A DNA stretch of 12,789 nucleotides. Source: JBGZFC01 sp964346495. Lineage in GTDB: Bacteria; Bacteroidota; Bacteroidia; Bacteroidales; Dysgonomonadaceae. The stretch covers positions 1 through 12,789 of the forward strand of contig CAYFUW010000061.1 in assembly GCA_964346495.1 (NCBI GenBank). Reading direction: 5' to 3'. The notes under the pieces were generated by a model. It was not told the origin of the DNA and made no database searches. It was given only the letters and a program-made list of their open reading frames with translations. The position numbers were made by a program, and so were the translations under genes. Each line of letters starts with the position of its first letter. Position 1 is the first letter of the stretch. This document shows positions 1 through 6,936 of this stretch, in pieces.

Positions 1-1437
1 TATAAATATTTATCTGTAACAGGTTCTGTATTCCCATCCGATGAATTTATCCATATCGGCGATGCAACTGAGATTACTGCAAGAGGAAATAAAACTGCGT
101 ATGCACTAACCTCTCTTTTCGGTCGTTTCCAGCTTAATTATGACAACAAGTATTATCTGTCGGGCTCGTTAAGACGAGATGGTTCTTCAAGATTTAGCAA
201 AGACAACAGATACGATATTTTCCCCGCTGTTTCAGGTGCCTGGACATTCTCTGAAGAAGAGGTTTTCAATATGCCCGAACAAATAACATTTGGTAAATTA
301 AGATTAAGCTGGGGTAATACTGGAAACCAGGAAGGTATTGGTAATTTCAGCTACTTGCCTTTAGCTTCAGGAGGTTACAATTACGATAATACATCAGGAT
401 TGGCAATATCGTCACCGGGTAATGAAAACTTAAAATGGGAGACCTCAACTCAATTTAACGTGGGACTTGACTTGGCACTGTTTTCAGATAGAATATTCTT
501 AACATACGATTTCTTTAATAAAGAGACACACGACCTGCTTTACAATGTTCCGGTATTGAGCACTACAGGTTTTACTACAAAAACTGAAAACATTGGCTCA
601 ATGAAAAATATTGGACATGAGTTCATGCTAGAGACAAAAAATATTCAAAGACCTGATTTCATTTGGAATACCTCATTCAATATTTCGTTTATTAAGAACG
701 AAGTTACAGAATTGATTGATGATAAACCAATTTCTGTAAGTGGATGGAACGCGATAATTGTAGGTCAGCCAATCGGTGTTTTCTATGCTTACGAGCAAGA
801 AGGAATTTTCCAAACAGTAGATGAAATCCCCGAAAGAATGTATAATCAGGGAGTTCGCCCGGGCGATATGAAATATAAAGATGTTGATGGAAATGGTATT
901 ATTGACTCATCGGATAGAGTAGTATTAGGTTCGCCTATGCCTAAATTCTTTGGTGGTTTTACCAATAAATTTCAATATAAGAATTTAGACTTATCTATCT
1001 TTATGAACTACGCATACGGAAATAAGGTTGCGGCTGTTTGGCGCGGAGGTTTGGACCACATGGGTGCGTTAGACTATAACATGATTGCTGATAATGTTGA
1101 TAATAGATGGACAGGTCCAGGTACAAGTAATACAGTGCCGAGAGCCACAAAAGGTTTATACAACACAAAAAACTCGACCTATTATTTGGAAGACGGTTCA
1201 TTCTTGAAACTTAAAAACATTACATTGGGATATAACATTCCTCAAAACTTGGTGAAAAAAGTGGGCATCTCTTCATTACGAGTTTATGGCTCAGTATCAG
1301 ATGTTTTCAAAGTAACAAAATATTCAGGTTACGACCCTGAAGCTAGTTCGTCAACCGATGCTAAGCTTGCAGGACAAGACAACCTTGTAACACCAAAACC
1401 AATTTCTTTCTTGTTGGGATTAAATATTAACTTTTAA
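1..1437 (+). CDS. SusC-family TonB-dependent outer-membrane transporter, 3' part only
   Basis: The reading frame is open from the first base to the TAA at 1435-1437, giving the last 478 residues; the start lies outside the window, so this is a window-edge partial and not a truncated gene. It is the C-terminal beta-barrel of a SusC/RagA-type transporter, which imports oligomers across the outer membrane using TonB energy with a SusD lid. Supporting signatures are GSLRRDGSSRFS near residue 55, the LRLSWGNTGNQEG stretch near residue 100, NLKWETSTQFNVGLDL, and a C-terminal GLNINF strand ending in Phe, typical of outer-membrane barrels. The plug and any N-terminal domain are not visible. Only 11 nt separate it from the susD-like gene. 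Family assignment is firm; the substrate cannot be read from sequence, though the two phosphodiester-type enzymes downstream hint at it. Confidence 0.96.
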   Translation, partial: YKYLSVTGSVFPSDEFIHIGDATEITARGNKTAYALTSLFGRFQLNYDNKYYLSGSLRRDGSSRFSKDNRYDIFPAVSGAWTFSEEEVFNMPEQITFGKLRLSWGNTGNQEGIGNFSYLPLASGGYNYDNTSGLAISSPGNENLKWETSTQFNVGLDLALFSDRIFLTYDFFNKETHDLLYNVPVLSTTGFTTKTENIGSMKNIGHEFMLETKNIQRPDFIWNTSFNISFIKNEVTELIDDKPISVSGWNAIIVGQPIGVFYAYEQEGIFQTVDEIPERMYNQGVRPGDMKYKDVDGNGIIDSSDRVVLGSPMPKFFGGFTNKFQYKNLDLSIFMNYAYGNKVAAVWRGGLDHMGALDYNMIADNVDNRWTGPGTSNTVPRATKGLYNTKNSTYYLEDGSFLKLKNITLGYNIPQNLVKKVGISSLRVYGSVSDVFKVTKYSGYDPEASSSTDAKLAGQDNLVTPKPISFLLGLNINF

Positions 1438-1448
1438 AAATTAAATCA

Positions 1449-2789
1449 ATGAAAACTAAATTTTTTAATTTCAAATATTTTTCACTGCTTTTCGTTTCAT
1501 TAATGCTTTTTGCAAGTTGCAGTGATATGCTGGATTTGGATCCGGAAAACGGTATTTCGCCAGACCGAATAAATGCTGAAAATATTCCTCTGTTTTTGAA
1601 TGGGCTATATCGTAGTGCAATCCCTGCACGTGATATCTATGTTATTGCCGATATGCGAGGTGGAAACTATACATGGACTGCTCTTTCAGGAAGTAGCGGT
1701 AATTATGGAAAAATGATTACAGGTATGGGTATTGATGATTCATTTGCATATTCAAATACTATTTGGAACGATAACTATAAGACTATCTATAATGCCAATA
1801 ATATTATTCAGGCTGCAGATAAATTGATTGGAGAGGGTGGCGATGCTACAACTTTAAACAGAATAAAAGGAGAAGCTATGTACTTTAGAGCTATGGCTTA
1901 TTTCCAATTAGTTACATCTTTTGGTGATGTGCCTATTTTCTTAACAACTGAAACTGAAAATATACCCAGAGACCCGAAAGATAAAGTTTATCAACAGATA
2001 CTTTCAGATTTGGATTTCGCTATAGCAAATACAAAGAATCATTCTGAAACCGGATTTAAACGAGTTTCAAGTCATGCAGTCAAAGCTTATAAAGCAAGAG
2101 TTTTACTTCATCTCGGAAGAAAAAGCGAAGCTGCAACTTTGGCAAAAGATGTAATCAGCACATCTGGTTTGACTCTGGATGTCGATTATGGCAGAATTTT
2201 CAGAAATACAGGTTCAAGTACAGAGATAATTTTTGCATTTGCTAATTTAAAAAGCGAAACAAATTTAAGAATGTCGAGCCTGTTCTGGCCCTACGGAACA
2301 ACTTGGGCCGGCTCATATTTTGTTCAGCCAACTGAAGAGGTTTTCGAAGAGCTATATTCAGATAACGATGTTCGCGAAGAGGTTAATCTTTTGACGATTA
2401 CAAATGCAGATGGTACTTTCAATAACATTGTTAGCAAATATTGGGATGTTCAACCTTTGATAGTATCACGTTTGTCTGAAATGTATCTAATCTGTGCTGA
2501 AGGATTGAGCCAGGAAGAAGGATTGACCTATCTTAACGCGATAAAAACATTAAGAGGTATAGCAGAGATAACTATCGATGAGTTTAATTCAGAAGAAAAA
2601 GTTATTAACGAAGTTTTGGAAGAGCGTAGAAAAGAGTTTTTCAGTGAAGGATTTTTATATCAGGATTATGTTCGTACAGGCAGAGCAACCTGGTTAGAAA
2701 ATACAAGTTCTGAAAACAATATCTGGCTTCCAATTCCGGGCAGTCAAATCAACCTATCAGGCGGAGTTTTAGTTCAAAATACATATTAA
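1449..2789 (+). CDS. SusD/RagB-family nutrient-binding outer-membrane lipoprotein
   Basis: This 446-residue protein is the surface lipoprotein partner of the preceding SusC; SusD proteins cap the transporter and bind the glycan. A signal peptide with lipobox LFASC places the lipidated cysteine at residue 24, followed by SDMLDLDPENG, the usual SusD opening. The central helices show the TPR-like segment around RIKGEAMYFRAMAYFQLV (about residues 137-155) followed by GDVPIF. The C-terminal block has ERRKEFFSEGFLYQDYVR (about 392-409) and LPIPGSQINLSGG (from about 427), matching the family's ER(R)xE...EG...D..R and IP.sei..N signatures. At 446 residues it is at the short end of the family. It lies 11 nt after susC and 4 nt before the next gene, so co-transcription is very likely. 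Confidence 0.95.
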   Translation: MKTKFFNFKYFSLLFVSLMLFASCSDMLDLDPENGISPDRINAENIPLFLNGLYRSAIPARDIYVIADMRGGNYTWTALSGSSGNYGKMITGMGIDDSFAYSNTIWNDNYKTIYNANNIIQAADKLIGEGGDATTLNRIKGEAMYFRAMAYFQLVTSFGDVPIFLTTETENIPRDPKDKVYQQILSDLDFAIANTKNHSETGFKRVSSHAVKAYKARVLLHLGRKSEAATLAKDVISTSGLTLDVDYGRIFRNTGSSTEIIFAFANLKSETNLRMSSLFWPYGTTWAGSYFVQPTEEVFEELYSDNDVREEVNLLTITNADGTFNNIVSKYWDVQPLIVSRLSEMYLICAEGLSQEEGLTYLNAIKTLRGIAEITIDEFNSEEKVINEVLEERRKEFFSEGFLYQDYVRTGRATWLENTSSENNIWLPIPGSQINLSGGVLVQNTY

Positions 2790-2793
2790 AAAA

Positions 2794-3681
2794 ATGAAGA
2801 AAATCTTTCATTCGGCATTTTTCGTATTTTTTATATTTTCAGCGACATCACTGTTTGGGCAGAATAGTAAGCTCAAGTGGGTTGTAACACCCGTCCGGGA
2901 TGGAATTATGTGGTACAATTTCACAGGTTTTGTCGAATCTCAAAACGCACATCAAATAATCAATGCGCTAATTATAGATTTAAATAAAGATTACACCGTT
3001 TCGGTAGTTAATGTTAATCCTGCTGACTCTTTGTCAAGTGTTGCAATCAGATATGATGCAATAGCAGGAGTTTACGGAACATATGAGTCAGATGCATCTT
3101 TTGTTAAGTCGAATGACTCTATCCATGCTTCAGTAACGATACCGAGAGATCATCTTCGTTATTGGAAGCATGAGGGAGCATTTTTCACCGATAGCAAAAA
3201 TTCGAATCACACTATCAATTTCGGATTTAACGAAAGCTATCTTAAAAGCGGATTTCCCAATATTATTTCGGGTGCACCAATGTTAATCGACAATTATAAA
3301 CCTGTAGGTGCTACCTTTATTGGTAACATAAAAGATTTGTCGCTTGAGTCTTTGGAGTATGAAGATTACAGAAGGCATCAGGGAGTAAGGCATCCGCGTA
3401 CAGCTGTTGCTTTAACCGCAGATGATAAACTGATTTTAATTACTGTTGATGGAAGAAGAGATGGCGTTTCCGAAGGTATGAGTGCCAAAGAGTTGACAGA
3501 GGTTTTGCAAGACAACTTCAATCCAAGGTCGGCACTTAATATCGATGGAGGTGGCTCTACAACAATGTGGATAAAAGATCAGCCATATAATGGTGTTGTT
3601 AATTATCCAACCGACAACAAAAAATTTGACCATTACGGACAAAGAAAAGTTAGAAGTTTTATATTGATCAATGAAAAATAG
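2794..3681 (+). CDS. Exported phosphodiester glycosidase-like protein (NAGPA domain)
   Basis: This 295-residue protein has an N-terminal signal peptide (about residues 1-22, ending SLFGQ) and is probably periplasmic. The C-terminal half carries the hallmarks of the NAGPA family, named after the uncovering enzyme that removes GlcNAc from GlcNAc-1-phosphodiester. They are RHPRTAVAL (about 199-207), ITVDGRRDGVSEGMS (about 216-230) with AKELTEVL, and LNIDGGGSTTMW (about 248-259), the most diagnostic motif. The N-terminal part is divergent: where many relatives read A-I-N-G-x-F/Y, this protein has AGVYGTYES (about 91-99), so the exact substrate pocket may differ. The start codon lies 4 nt after the susD stop, and the PHP-family gene follows after 29 nt. 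Family role known: cleavage of a sugar-1-phosphodiester. Inferred here: processing of the ligand imported by the upstream SusC/SusD pair. Confidence 0.82.
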   Translation: MKKIFHSAFFVFFIFSATSLFGQNSKLKWVVTPVRDGIMWYNFTGFVESQNAHQIINALIIDLNKDYTVSVVNVNPADSLSSVAIRYDAIAGVYGTYESDASFVKSNDSIHASVTIPRDHLRYWKHEGAFFTDSKNSNHTINFGFNESYLKSGFPNIISGAPMLIDNYKPVGATFIGNIKDLSLESLEYEDYRRHQGVRHPRTAVALTADDKLILITVDGRRDGVSEGMSAKELTEVLQDNFNPRSALNIDGGGSTTMWIKDQPYNGVVNYPTDNKKFDHYGQRKVRSFILINEK

Positions 3682-3710
3682 TAATAACATCTTTAAAACA
3701 ACCACTTTTC

Positions 3711-4865
3711 ATGAAAAGAAGAATTGTACAAACAACTCTGCTAATTGCTGTAATCCTTATGGTAACAAGTAATGTTTTTGCTCAAAAAGTGAATATCCCC
3801 GATATTCCGGGGTATAAAACTTTAAAGTGCGACTTTCATCTGCATACGGTATATTCCGATGGTTCTGTTTGGCCCAATTTTAGGGTGGCTGAAGCTTTGC
3901 GTGAAGGTTTGGACGTTATTGCAATGACCGAACATATCGATTACGAAGCCTACCCCGAGTTGATTGCCAAAGATTACAATAAGCCATACGAAATTGCACT
4001 TGAAGCAGCTAAAGGTAAGGATTTGATTGTGATAAACGGCGGTGAAATTTCGCCAAGAGTTCCACCATATCACAACAATGCCATTTTTCTGAAAGATGTA
4101 AATAAACTGCCAATTGACTACATGAAGGTGTCCAAAAAGGAGTTTATCATGAAAGATAACATCAAGAAGGAGGAGTTAATGGCACCTTTTCTGGAGGCTC
4201 AGAAACAAGATGCTTTCGTCTTCTACAACCATCCCGGGTATTCCTGGTGGGATAAAAAAGATACTGCCATTTTTACACAGTTTCATAAAGAACTGTTTGA
4301 TATGGGAATATTGCGAGGCGTAGAGGTAGTAAACGGTCGATATAATATTATAGCACACAGAATTGCAGAGGAGTACAACCTTACGATGCTTGGAAATAGC
4401 GACGCTCATGGAGATTTGTACTATTCGTATCGCGATTCTCATCGTCCTATGACACTGGTTTTCGCAACTGAGAAAAGTGAAGAAGCGGTAAAGGAAGCGT
4501 TGATAAACAGACGCACTGCAGTTTATGTTGATGACAATATTATAGCTCGTTTCCCCGAAGCTGATGCACTATTTAAAGCTTCATTAAGTATAACTAATGA
4601 AAGAAAAGAGAGAAACGGAGAGCCAATTTGTGTTGTTTCATTCACAAATGAAAGTTCAGTTCCTTATAGTATCAGAATTCGGAGCGAATATAATATCGAG
4701 AACTATCCTTTAGGTCAGTTGGTGTTAGAGCCTGACAAGCCTATTCAGGTGATTATAAAAGAGCTATGGGATAATCCCGAACAGATAAAGCTGCGAGTAG
4801 ATGTGTTTAATATTATCGTGTCACCGGATAATCATCTGGAAACCGATATTGTTATAGATAAATAG
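3711..4865 (+). CDS. Exported PHP-superfamily phosphoesterase, Sb-PDE-like
   Basis: This 384-residue protein begins with a signal peptide (about residues 1-25, ending NVFAQ), so it probably acts in the periplasm. A PHP metal-dependent phosphoesterase domain follows. Visible putative metal ligands are H43 and H45 with D50 (CDFHLHTVYSDG), E74-H75 (MTEH), E112 (GGEIS), H121, H174 (YNHPG), and D231 with H233 (GNSDAHGD). After about residue 275 comes a beta-rich C-terminal segment with no catalytic motif. This architecture, a secreted PHP plus a small C-terminal domain, recalls the Sb-PDE phosphodiesterases; that subfamily call is from memory and less certain than PHP itself. It is the last gene before a terminator, downstream of the NAGPA-domain gene. 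The two could cut successive ester bonds of one phosphodiester-containing ligand. Exported PHP proteins differ from the cytosolic histidinol phosphatase and DNA polymerase members of the superfamily. Confidence 0.85.
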   Translation: MKRRIVQTTLLIAVILMVTSNVFAQKVNIPDIPGYKTLKCDFHLHTVYSDGSVWPNFRVAEALREGLDVIAMTEHIDYEAYPELIAKDYNKPYEIALEAAKGKDLIVINGGEISPRVPPYHNNAIFLKDVNKLPIDYMKVSKKEFIMKDNIKKEELMAPFLEAQKQDAFVFYNHPGYSWWDKKDTAIFTQFHKELFDMGILRGVEVVNGRYNIIAHRIAEEYNLTMLGNSDAHGDLYYSYRDSHRPMTLVFATEKSEEAVKEALINRRTAVYVDDNIIARFPEADALFKASLSITNERKERNGEPICVVSFTNESSVPYSIRIRSEYNIENYPLGQLVLEPDKPIQVIIKELWDNPEQIKLRVDVFNIIVSPDNHLETDIVIDK

Positions 4866-4886
4866 TACTCTCTTTTTAATTTCTAT

Positions 4887-4930
4887 AAAACCCCTTAGCC
4901 GTTTCTATTCGGTAAGGGGTTTTGCTTTTT
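4887..4930 (+). terminator. Intrinsic terminator of the susC-susD-NAGPA-PHP operon
   Basis: A hairpin with arms at 4887-4901 and 4910-4923 pairs AAAACCCCTTA-CCG with CGG-TAAGGGGTTTT, leaving one unpaired G in the left arm and an 8-nt loop. T-rich sequence (TTTTGCTTTTT) follows. It starts 21 nt after the PHP-gene stop codon. The A-rich left flank means it might also act on the other strand. Confidence 0.88.
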
Positions 4931-4949
4931 GCTCGCTTAGAAATAAATA

Positions 4950-4983
4950 AAAACACTCACAACTGTCAGGTTGTGAGTGTTTT
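4950..4983 (-). terminator. Intrinsic terminator downstream of tRNA-Leu
   Basis: A perfect 13-bp stem is formed by AAAACACTCACAA (4950-4962) and TTGTGAGTGTTTT (4971-4983) with an 8-nt loop. Read on the minus strand it lies 14 nt beyond the tRNA 3' end and is followed by TATTTATTTC. Two terminators thus sit back to back between the convergent PHP operon and the tRNA gene. Confidence 0.85.
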
Positions 4984-4997
4984 GTCGTTTTTAATAG

Positions 4998-5081
4998 TAC
5001 CCAGAGCCGGGATCGAACCGGCAAGGATTTGCATCCATTGGTGTTTGAGACCAACGCGTCTACCAATTCCGCCATCTGGGC
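4998..5081 (-). tRNA. tRNA-Leu (anticodon CAA)
   Basis: The minus strand folds into an 84-nt class II tRNA. The acceptor stem GCCCAGA/TCTGGGT has a G-U first pair and discriminator A at 4998. The D-arm region contains the leucine-type GGCGGAATTGGTAGACGCG. The anticodon stem TTGGT/ACCAA holds the loop CTCAAAC with anticodon CAA at 5045-5047. A long variable arm (GGAT-GCAA-ATCC) and the T arm GCCGG-TTCGATC-CCGGC complete it. CCA is not encoded. It decodes UUG leucine codons. Confidence 0.97.
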
Positions 5082-5101
5082 ATCTCGTAGAAATGTGACT
5101 G

Positions 5102-5109
5102 CAAAAGTA
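5102..5109 (-). promoter_or_regulatory. -7 promoter element for tRNA-Leu
   Basis: On the minus strand the sequence TACTTTTG fits the Bacteroidota sigma-ABfr -7 consensus TAnnTTTG exactly. It lies 20 nt upstream of the mature tRNA 5' end. I see no clear TTG-type -33 element at the usual distance, so the upstream half is weak or degenerate. Confidence 0.7.
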
Positions 5110-5164
5110 CATAAAATTTTCAATAAAAAAATCTTTTTAGCACGTTTTTACCAAATAAAAAACA

Positions 5165-5172
5165 TAAATTTG
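5165..5172 (+). promoter_or_regulatory. -7 promoter element for the manC-type gene
   Basis: TAAATTTG matches TAnnTTTG on the plus strand. It is divergent from the tRNA promoter and 114 nt upstream of the manC start codon. Only a T-run (GTTTTTA, 5144-5150) stands near the expected -33 position. The implied leader is roughly 105-110 nt. Confidence 0.55.
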
Positions 5173-5286
5173 CGTTTAATGTATTAGAGTAACATTTATT
5201 TAACATTGTTGTGAGTTGTAGAATTTATGCGATAGTTATTCTATTTGGTTGATTCATACACACATAACATAAAAAGCTTTTGAAAT

Positions 5287-6366
5287 ATGAACAACAATAA
5301 CTTTTGTGTTATAATGAGCGGTGGGGTGGGAAGTCGTTTCTGGCCCTATAGCAGAGAGAAGAGACCGAAGCAGTTTCTCGATTTTTTTGGTACAGGACGC
5401 TCTTTATTACAGAGTACTTTCGATAGGTTTAGCAAAATAATACCTGTCGAAAATATTTTTGTAGTTACAAACGATGCCTATTATGACCTTACACATCAGC
5501 AACTTCCGCAGCTTAAAGAGTCGCAAATTTTGTTAGAACCTATGCGTCGTAATACAGCTCCTGCTATTGCATTTGCTACTTACAGAATTAGAGCAATTAA
5601 TCCCAATGCCAATATTGTGGTAGCACCGTCGGATCATCTTATTATAAATGAGGATTTTTTCTTATCGGAAATACAACGTGGGTTGACCTTTATTTCCCGA
5701 AATCCTTTCTTGTTGACTTTGGGGATTAAGCCCAGTCGTCCTGAAACAGGATACGGATATATTCAAAAAGGAGAAGACTCGTTAGAAAATATTCAAAAAG
5801 TAAAAACATTTACAGAAAAGCCAAATATCGAGTTGGCAAGAGTATTTATTGAAAGTGGCGAGTTTGTATGGAATTCAGGGATATTTTTATGGAATGTAAA
5901 TGCTATTATTGATGCATTCCAAAGTCACTTGCCCGATTTGTACCATAAGTTTGAAGAGGGTAAAGCACTTTTTAACACTCCCGAGGAGAAAAAATTTATT
6001 GATGAAGCTTTCCCGTTCTGTCCAAATATCTCTATAGACCATGGTGTGATGGAAAAAGCGGATAATGTATATGTAATCGAAGCCGATTTTGGTTGGTCAG
6101 ACTTAGGTACCTGGGGCTCACTACACGAAACCGCGCAAAAAGACGAAAACAACAATGCCAGTTTACACTGCAGCACACTATTTGTTGAAAGTAACGACAA
6201 CGTTGTAACTTTAGAAAATGGCAAGTTGGCTGTAATCCAGGGGTTGGATGGATATATCGTGGCAGAGTCGGACAATGCACTACTTATCTGCAAAAAAGAA
6301 GAGGAGCAACGTATCAAGCATTTTATTACAGATGTGAAGTTTAAATTTGGAGATGAGTTTATTTAG
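5287..6366 (+). CDS. manC: Mannose-1-phosphate guanylyltransferase
   Basis: This 359-residue cytosolic nucleotidyltransferase makes GDP-mannose from mannose-1-phosphate and GTP, feeding mannose- and fucose-containing surface glycans. The pyrophosphorylase signature GGVGSRFWPYSREKRPKQF occupies residues 12-30. Further family motifs are EPMRRNTAPA (84-93), APSDH (113-117), RPETGYGYI (151-159), FTEKP (175-179) and WNSGIFLW (195-202), followed by FGWSDLGTW. The length fits the single-domain form, without the C-terminal phosphomannose isomerase domain found in bifunctional ManC/AlgA proteins. It appears to be a stand-alone gene with its own promoter, divergent from tRNA-Leu. I find no terminator before the repeat and assembly gap that begin at its stop codon. 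A functional link to the flanking Sus operons is not supported. Confidence 0.95.
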   Translation: MNNNNFCVIMSGGVGSRFWPYSREKRPKQFLDFFGTGRSLLQSTFDRFSKIIPVENIFVVTNDAYYDLTHQQLPQLKESQILLEPMRRNTAPAIAFATYRIRAINPNANIVVAPSDHLIINEDFFLSEIQRGLTFISRNPFLLTLGIKPSRPETGYGYIQKGEDSLENIQKVKTFTEKPNIELARVFIESGEFVWNSGIFLWNVNAIIDAFQSHLPDLYHKFEEGKALFNTPEEKKFIDEAFPFCPNISIDHGVMEKADNVYVIEADFGWSDLGTWGSLHETAQKDENNNASLHCSTLFVESNDNVVTLENGKLAVIQGLDGYIVAESDNALLICKKEEEQRIKHFITDVKFKFGDEFI

Positions 6367-6395
6367 TATGTAGTATGTAGTTTTGAGTGTGTAGT
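6363..6395 (+). repeat. Left arm of inverted repeat around the S23-like gene
   Basis: This stretch is made of GTAGTATGTAGT-like units and starts within the last codons of manC. TTAGTATGTAGT (6363-6374) is the exact reverse complement of 6982-6993. GTAGTATGTAGT (6370-6381) is the exact reverse complement of 6961-6972. TAGTTTTGAGTGTGTAGT (6378-6395) matches the reverse complement of 6937-6954 at 16 of 18 positions. The arm runs into the N gap, so its true length is unknown. Confidence 0.85.
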
Positions 6396-6495
6396 NNNNN
6401 NNNNNNNNNNNNNNNNNNNNNNNNNNNNNNNNNNNNNNNNNNNNNNNNNNNNNNNNNNNNNNNNNNNNNNNNNNNNNNNNNNNNNNNNNNNNNNN
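6396..6495. other. Assembly gap (100 N)
   Basis: Exactly 100 undetermined bases, a conventional gap placeholder of unknown true size. Both edges read AGTGTGTAGT (6386-6395 and 6496-6505), so the missing sequence is probably more copies of the same repeat, or the gap is an artefact of repeat collapse. Confidence 0.95.
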
Positions 6496-6530
6496 AGTGT
6501 GTAGTTATTATTTTTTAGAATTTTTAGGTT
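6496..6530 (+). repeat. Continuation of the left repeat arm after the gap
   Basis: AGTGTGTAGT restarts directly after the gap. It is followed by a T-rich stretch and TAGAATTT (6516-6523), whose reverse complement AAATTCTA lies at 6922-6929, overlapping the stop codon of the enclosed gene. The inverted symmetry therefore reaches nearly to both ends of the coding sequence. Confidence 0.65.
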
Positions 6531-6923
6531 ATGAGTGTTGAGCGTAATAAGTTTGGTGATTTTAGGGATTTGATTGTTTATAAGAAGGCATTTGAACAAG
6601 GTTGTGAAATTTTTGACTTAACTCTCTCATTTCCGAAGGATGAACAGTATTCGTTAACTAGTCAAATAAGGCGTTCATCCAGATCTGTATGTGCCAACTT
6701 AGCAGAAGCTTATAGAAAAAGAGATTATCAAAAAAACTTTTTGTTGAAAATAACAGATTGTTTAGGTGAAAACAGTGAAACACTTGTTTGGTTGGATTTT
6801 GCAAAGCAACATAAATACTTATCGGAAGAAGATTATTTGAAATATTGTACTCTGAATGCTGAAATAACAAAGCTGCTGATATTTATGTATAACAATCCGG
6901 GTAAGTTTGGTGTAAAAATATAA
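6531..6923 (+). CDS. Four-helix-bundle protein of the S23 / 23S rRNA intervening-sequence family
   Basis: This 130-residue, soluble, all-helical protein has no signal peptide. The family pattern is clear: FGDFRDLIVYKKAFEQGCEIF (about 8-28), FPKDEQYSLTSQIRRSSRSVCANLAEA (about 34-60), YRKRDYQKNFLLKITDCLGENSET (about 61-84) and WLDFAKQHKYL (about 88-98). This is the F-P-x-x-E-x-Y-x-L-x-x-Q-I-R-R-(A/S)-x-x-S-V-x-x-N-(I/L)-A-E arrangement of the small proteins first found encoded inside intervening sequences of 23S rRNA genes. They are structurally related to the Avd accessory protein of diversity-generating retroelements. Family members form pentameric barrels with a basic surface; their biological role remains unclear. 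Here the gene is not in an rRNA but between manC and a susC leader, enclosed by inverted repeats, which suggests a mobile cassette. The start is chosen at 6531 because the conserved core begins a few residues later. I see no promoter or terminator for it. Confidence 0.9.
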   Translation: MSVERNKFGDFRDLIVYKKAFEQGCEIFDLTLSFPKDEQYSLTSQIRRSSRSVCANLAEAYRKRDYQKNFLLKITDCLGENSETLVWLDFAKQHKYLSEEDYLKYCTLNAEITKLLIFMYNNPGKFGVKI

Positions 6924-6936
6924 ATTCTACTAAACA

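Noticed and set aside
1..270. Start of the first SusC gene at the ATG at 271
   Set aside because: The frame is open and clearly SusC-like from base 1 (GSLRRDGSSRFS before that ATG), so 271 is an internal methionine and the true start lies upstream of the window.
4905..5123. 72-codon open frame on the minus strand (contains MAELVDALVSNTNGCKS)
   Set aside because: It is the tRNA-Leu gene read as protein; this peptide pattern is a common artefact over leucine tRNA genes.
5287..6366. manC as part of the phosphodiester or Sus loci
   Set aside because: It is separated by terminators, a tRNA and its own promoter on one side and the repeat cassette on the other; adjacency alone does not support a shared pathway.
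6363..6599. Minus-strand open frame across the N gap
   Set aside because: A third of it is undetermined sequence and the rest is the GTAGT repeat arm and the start of the S23-like gene.
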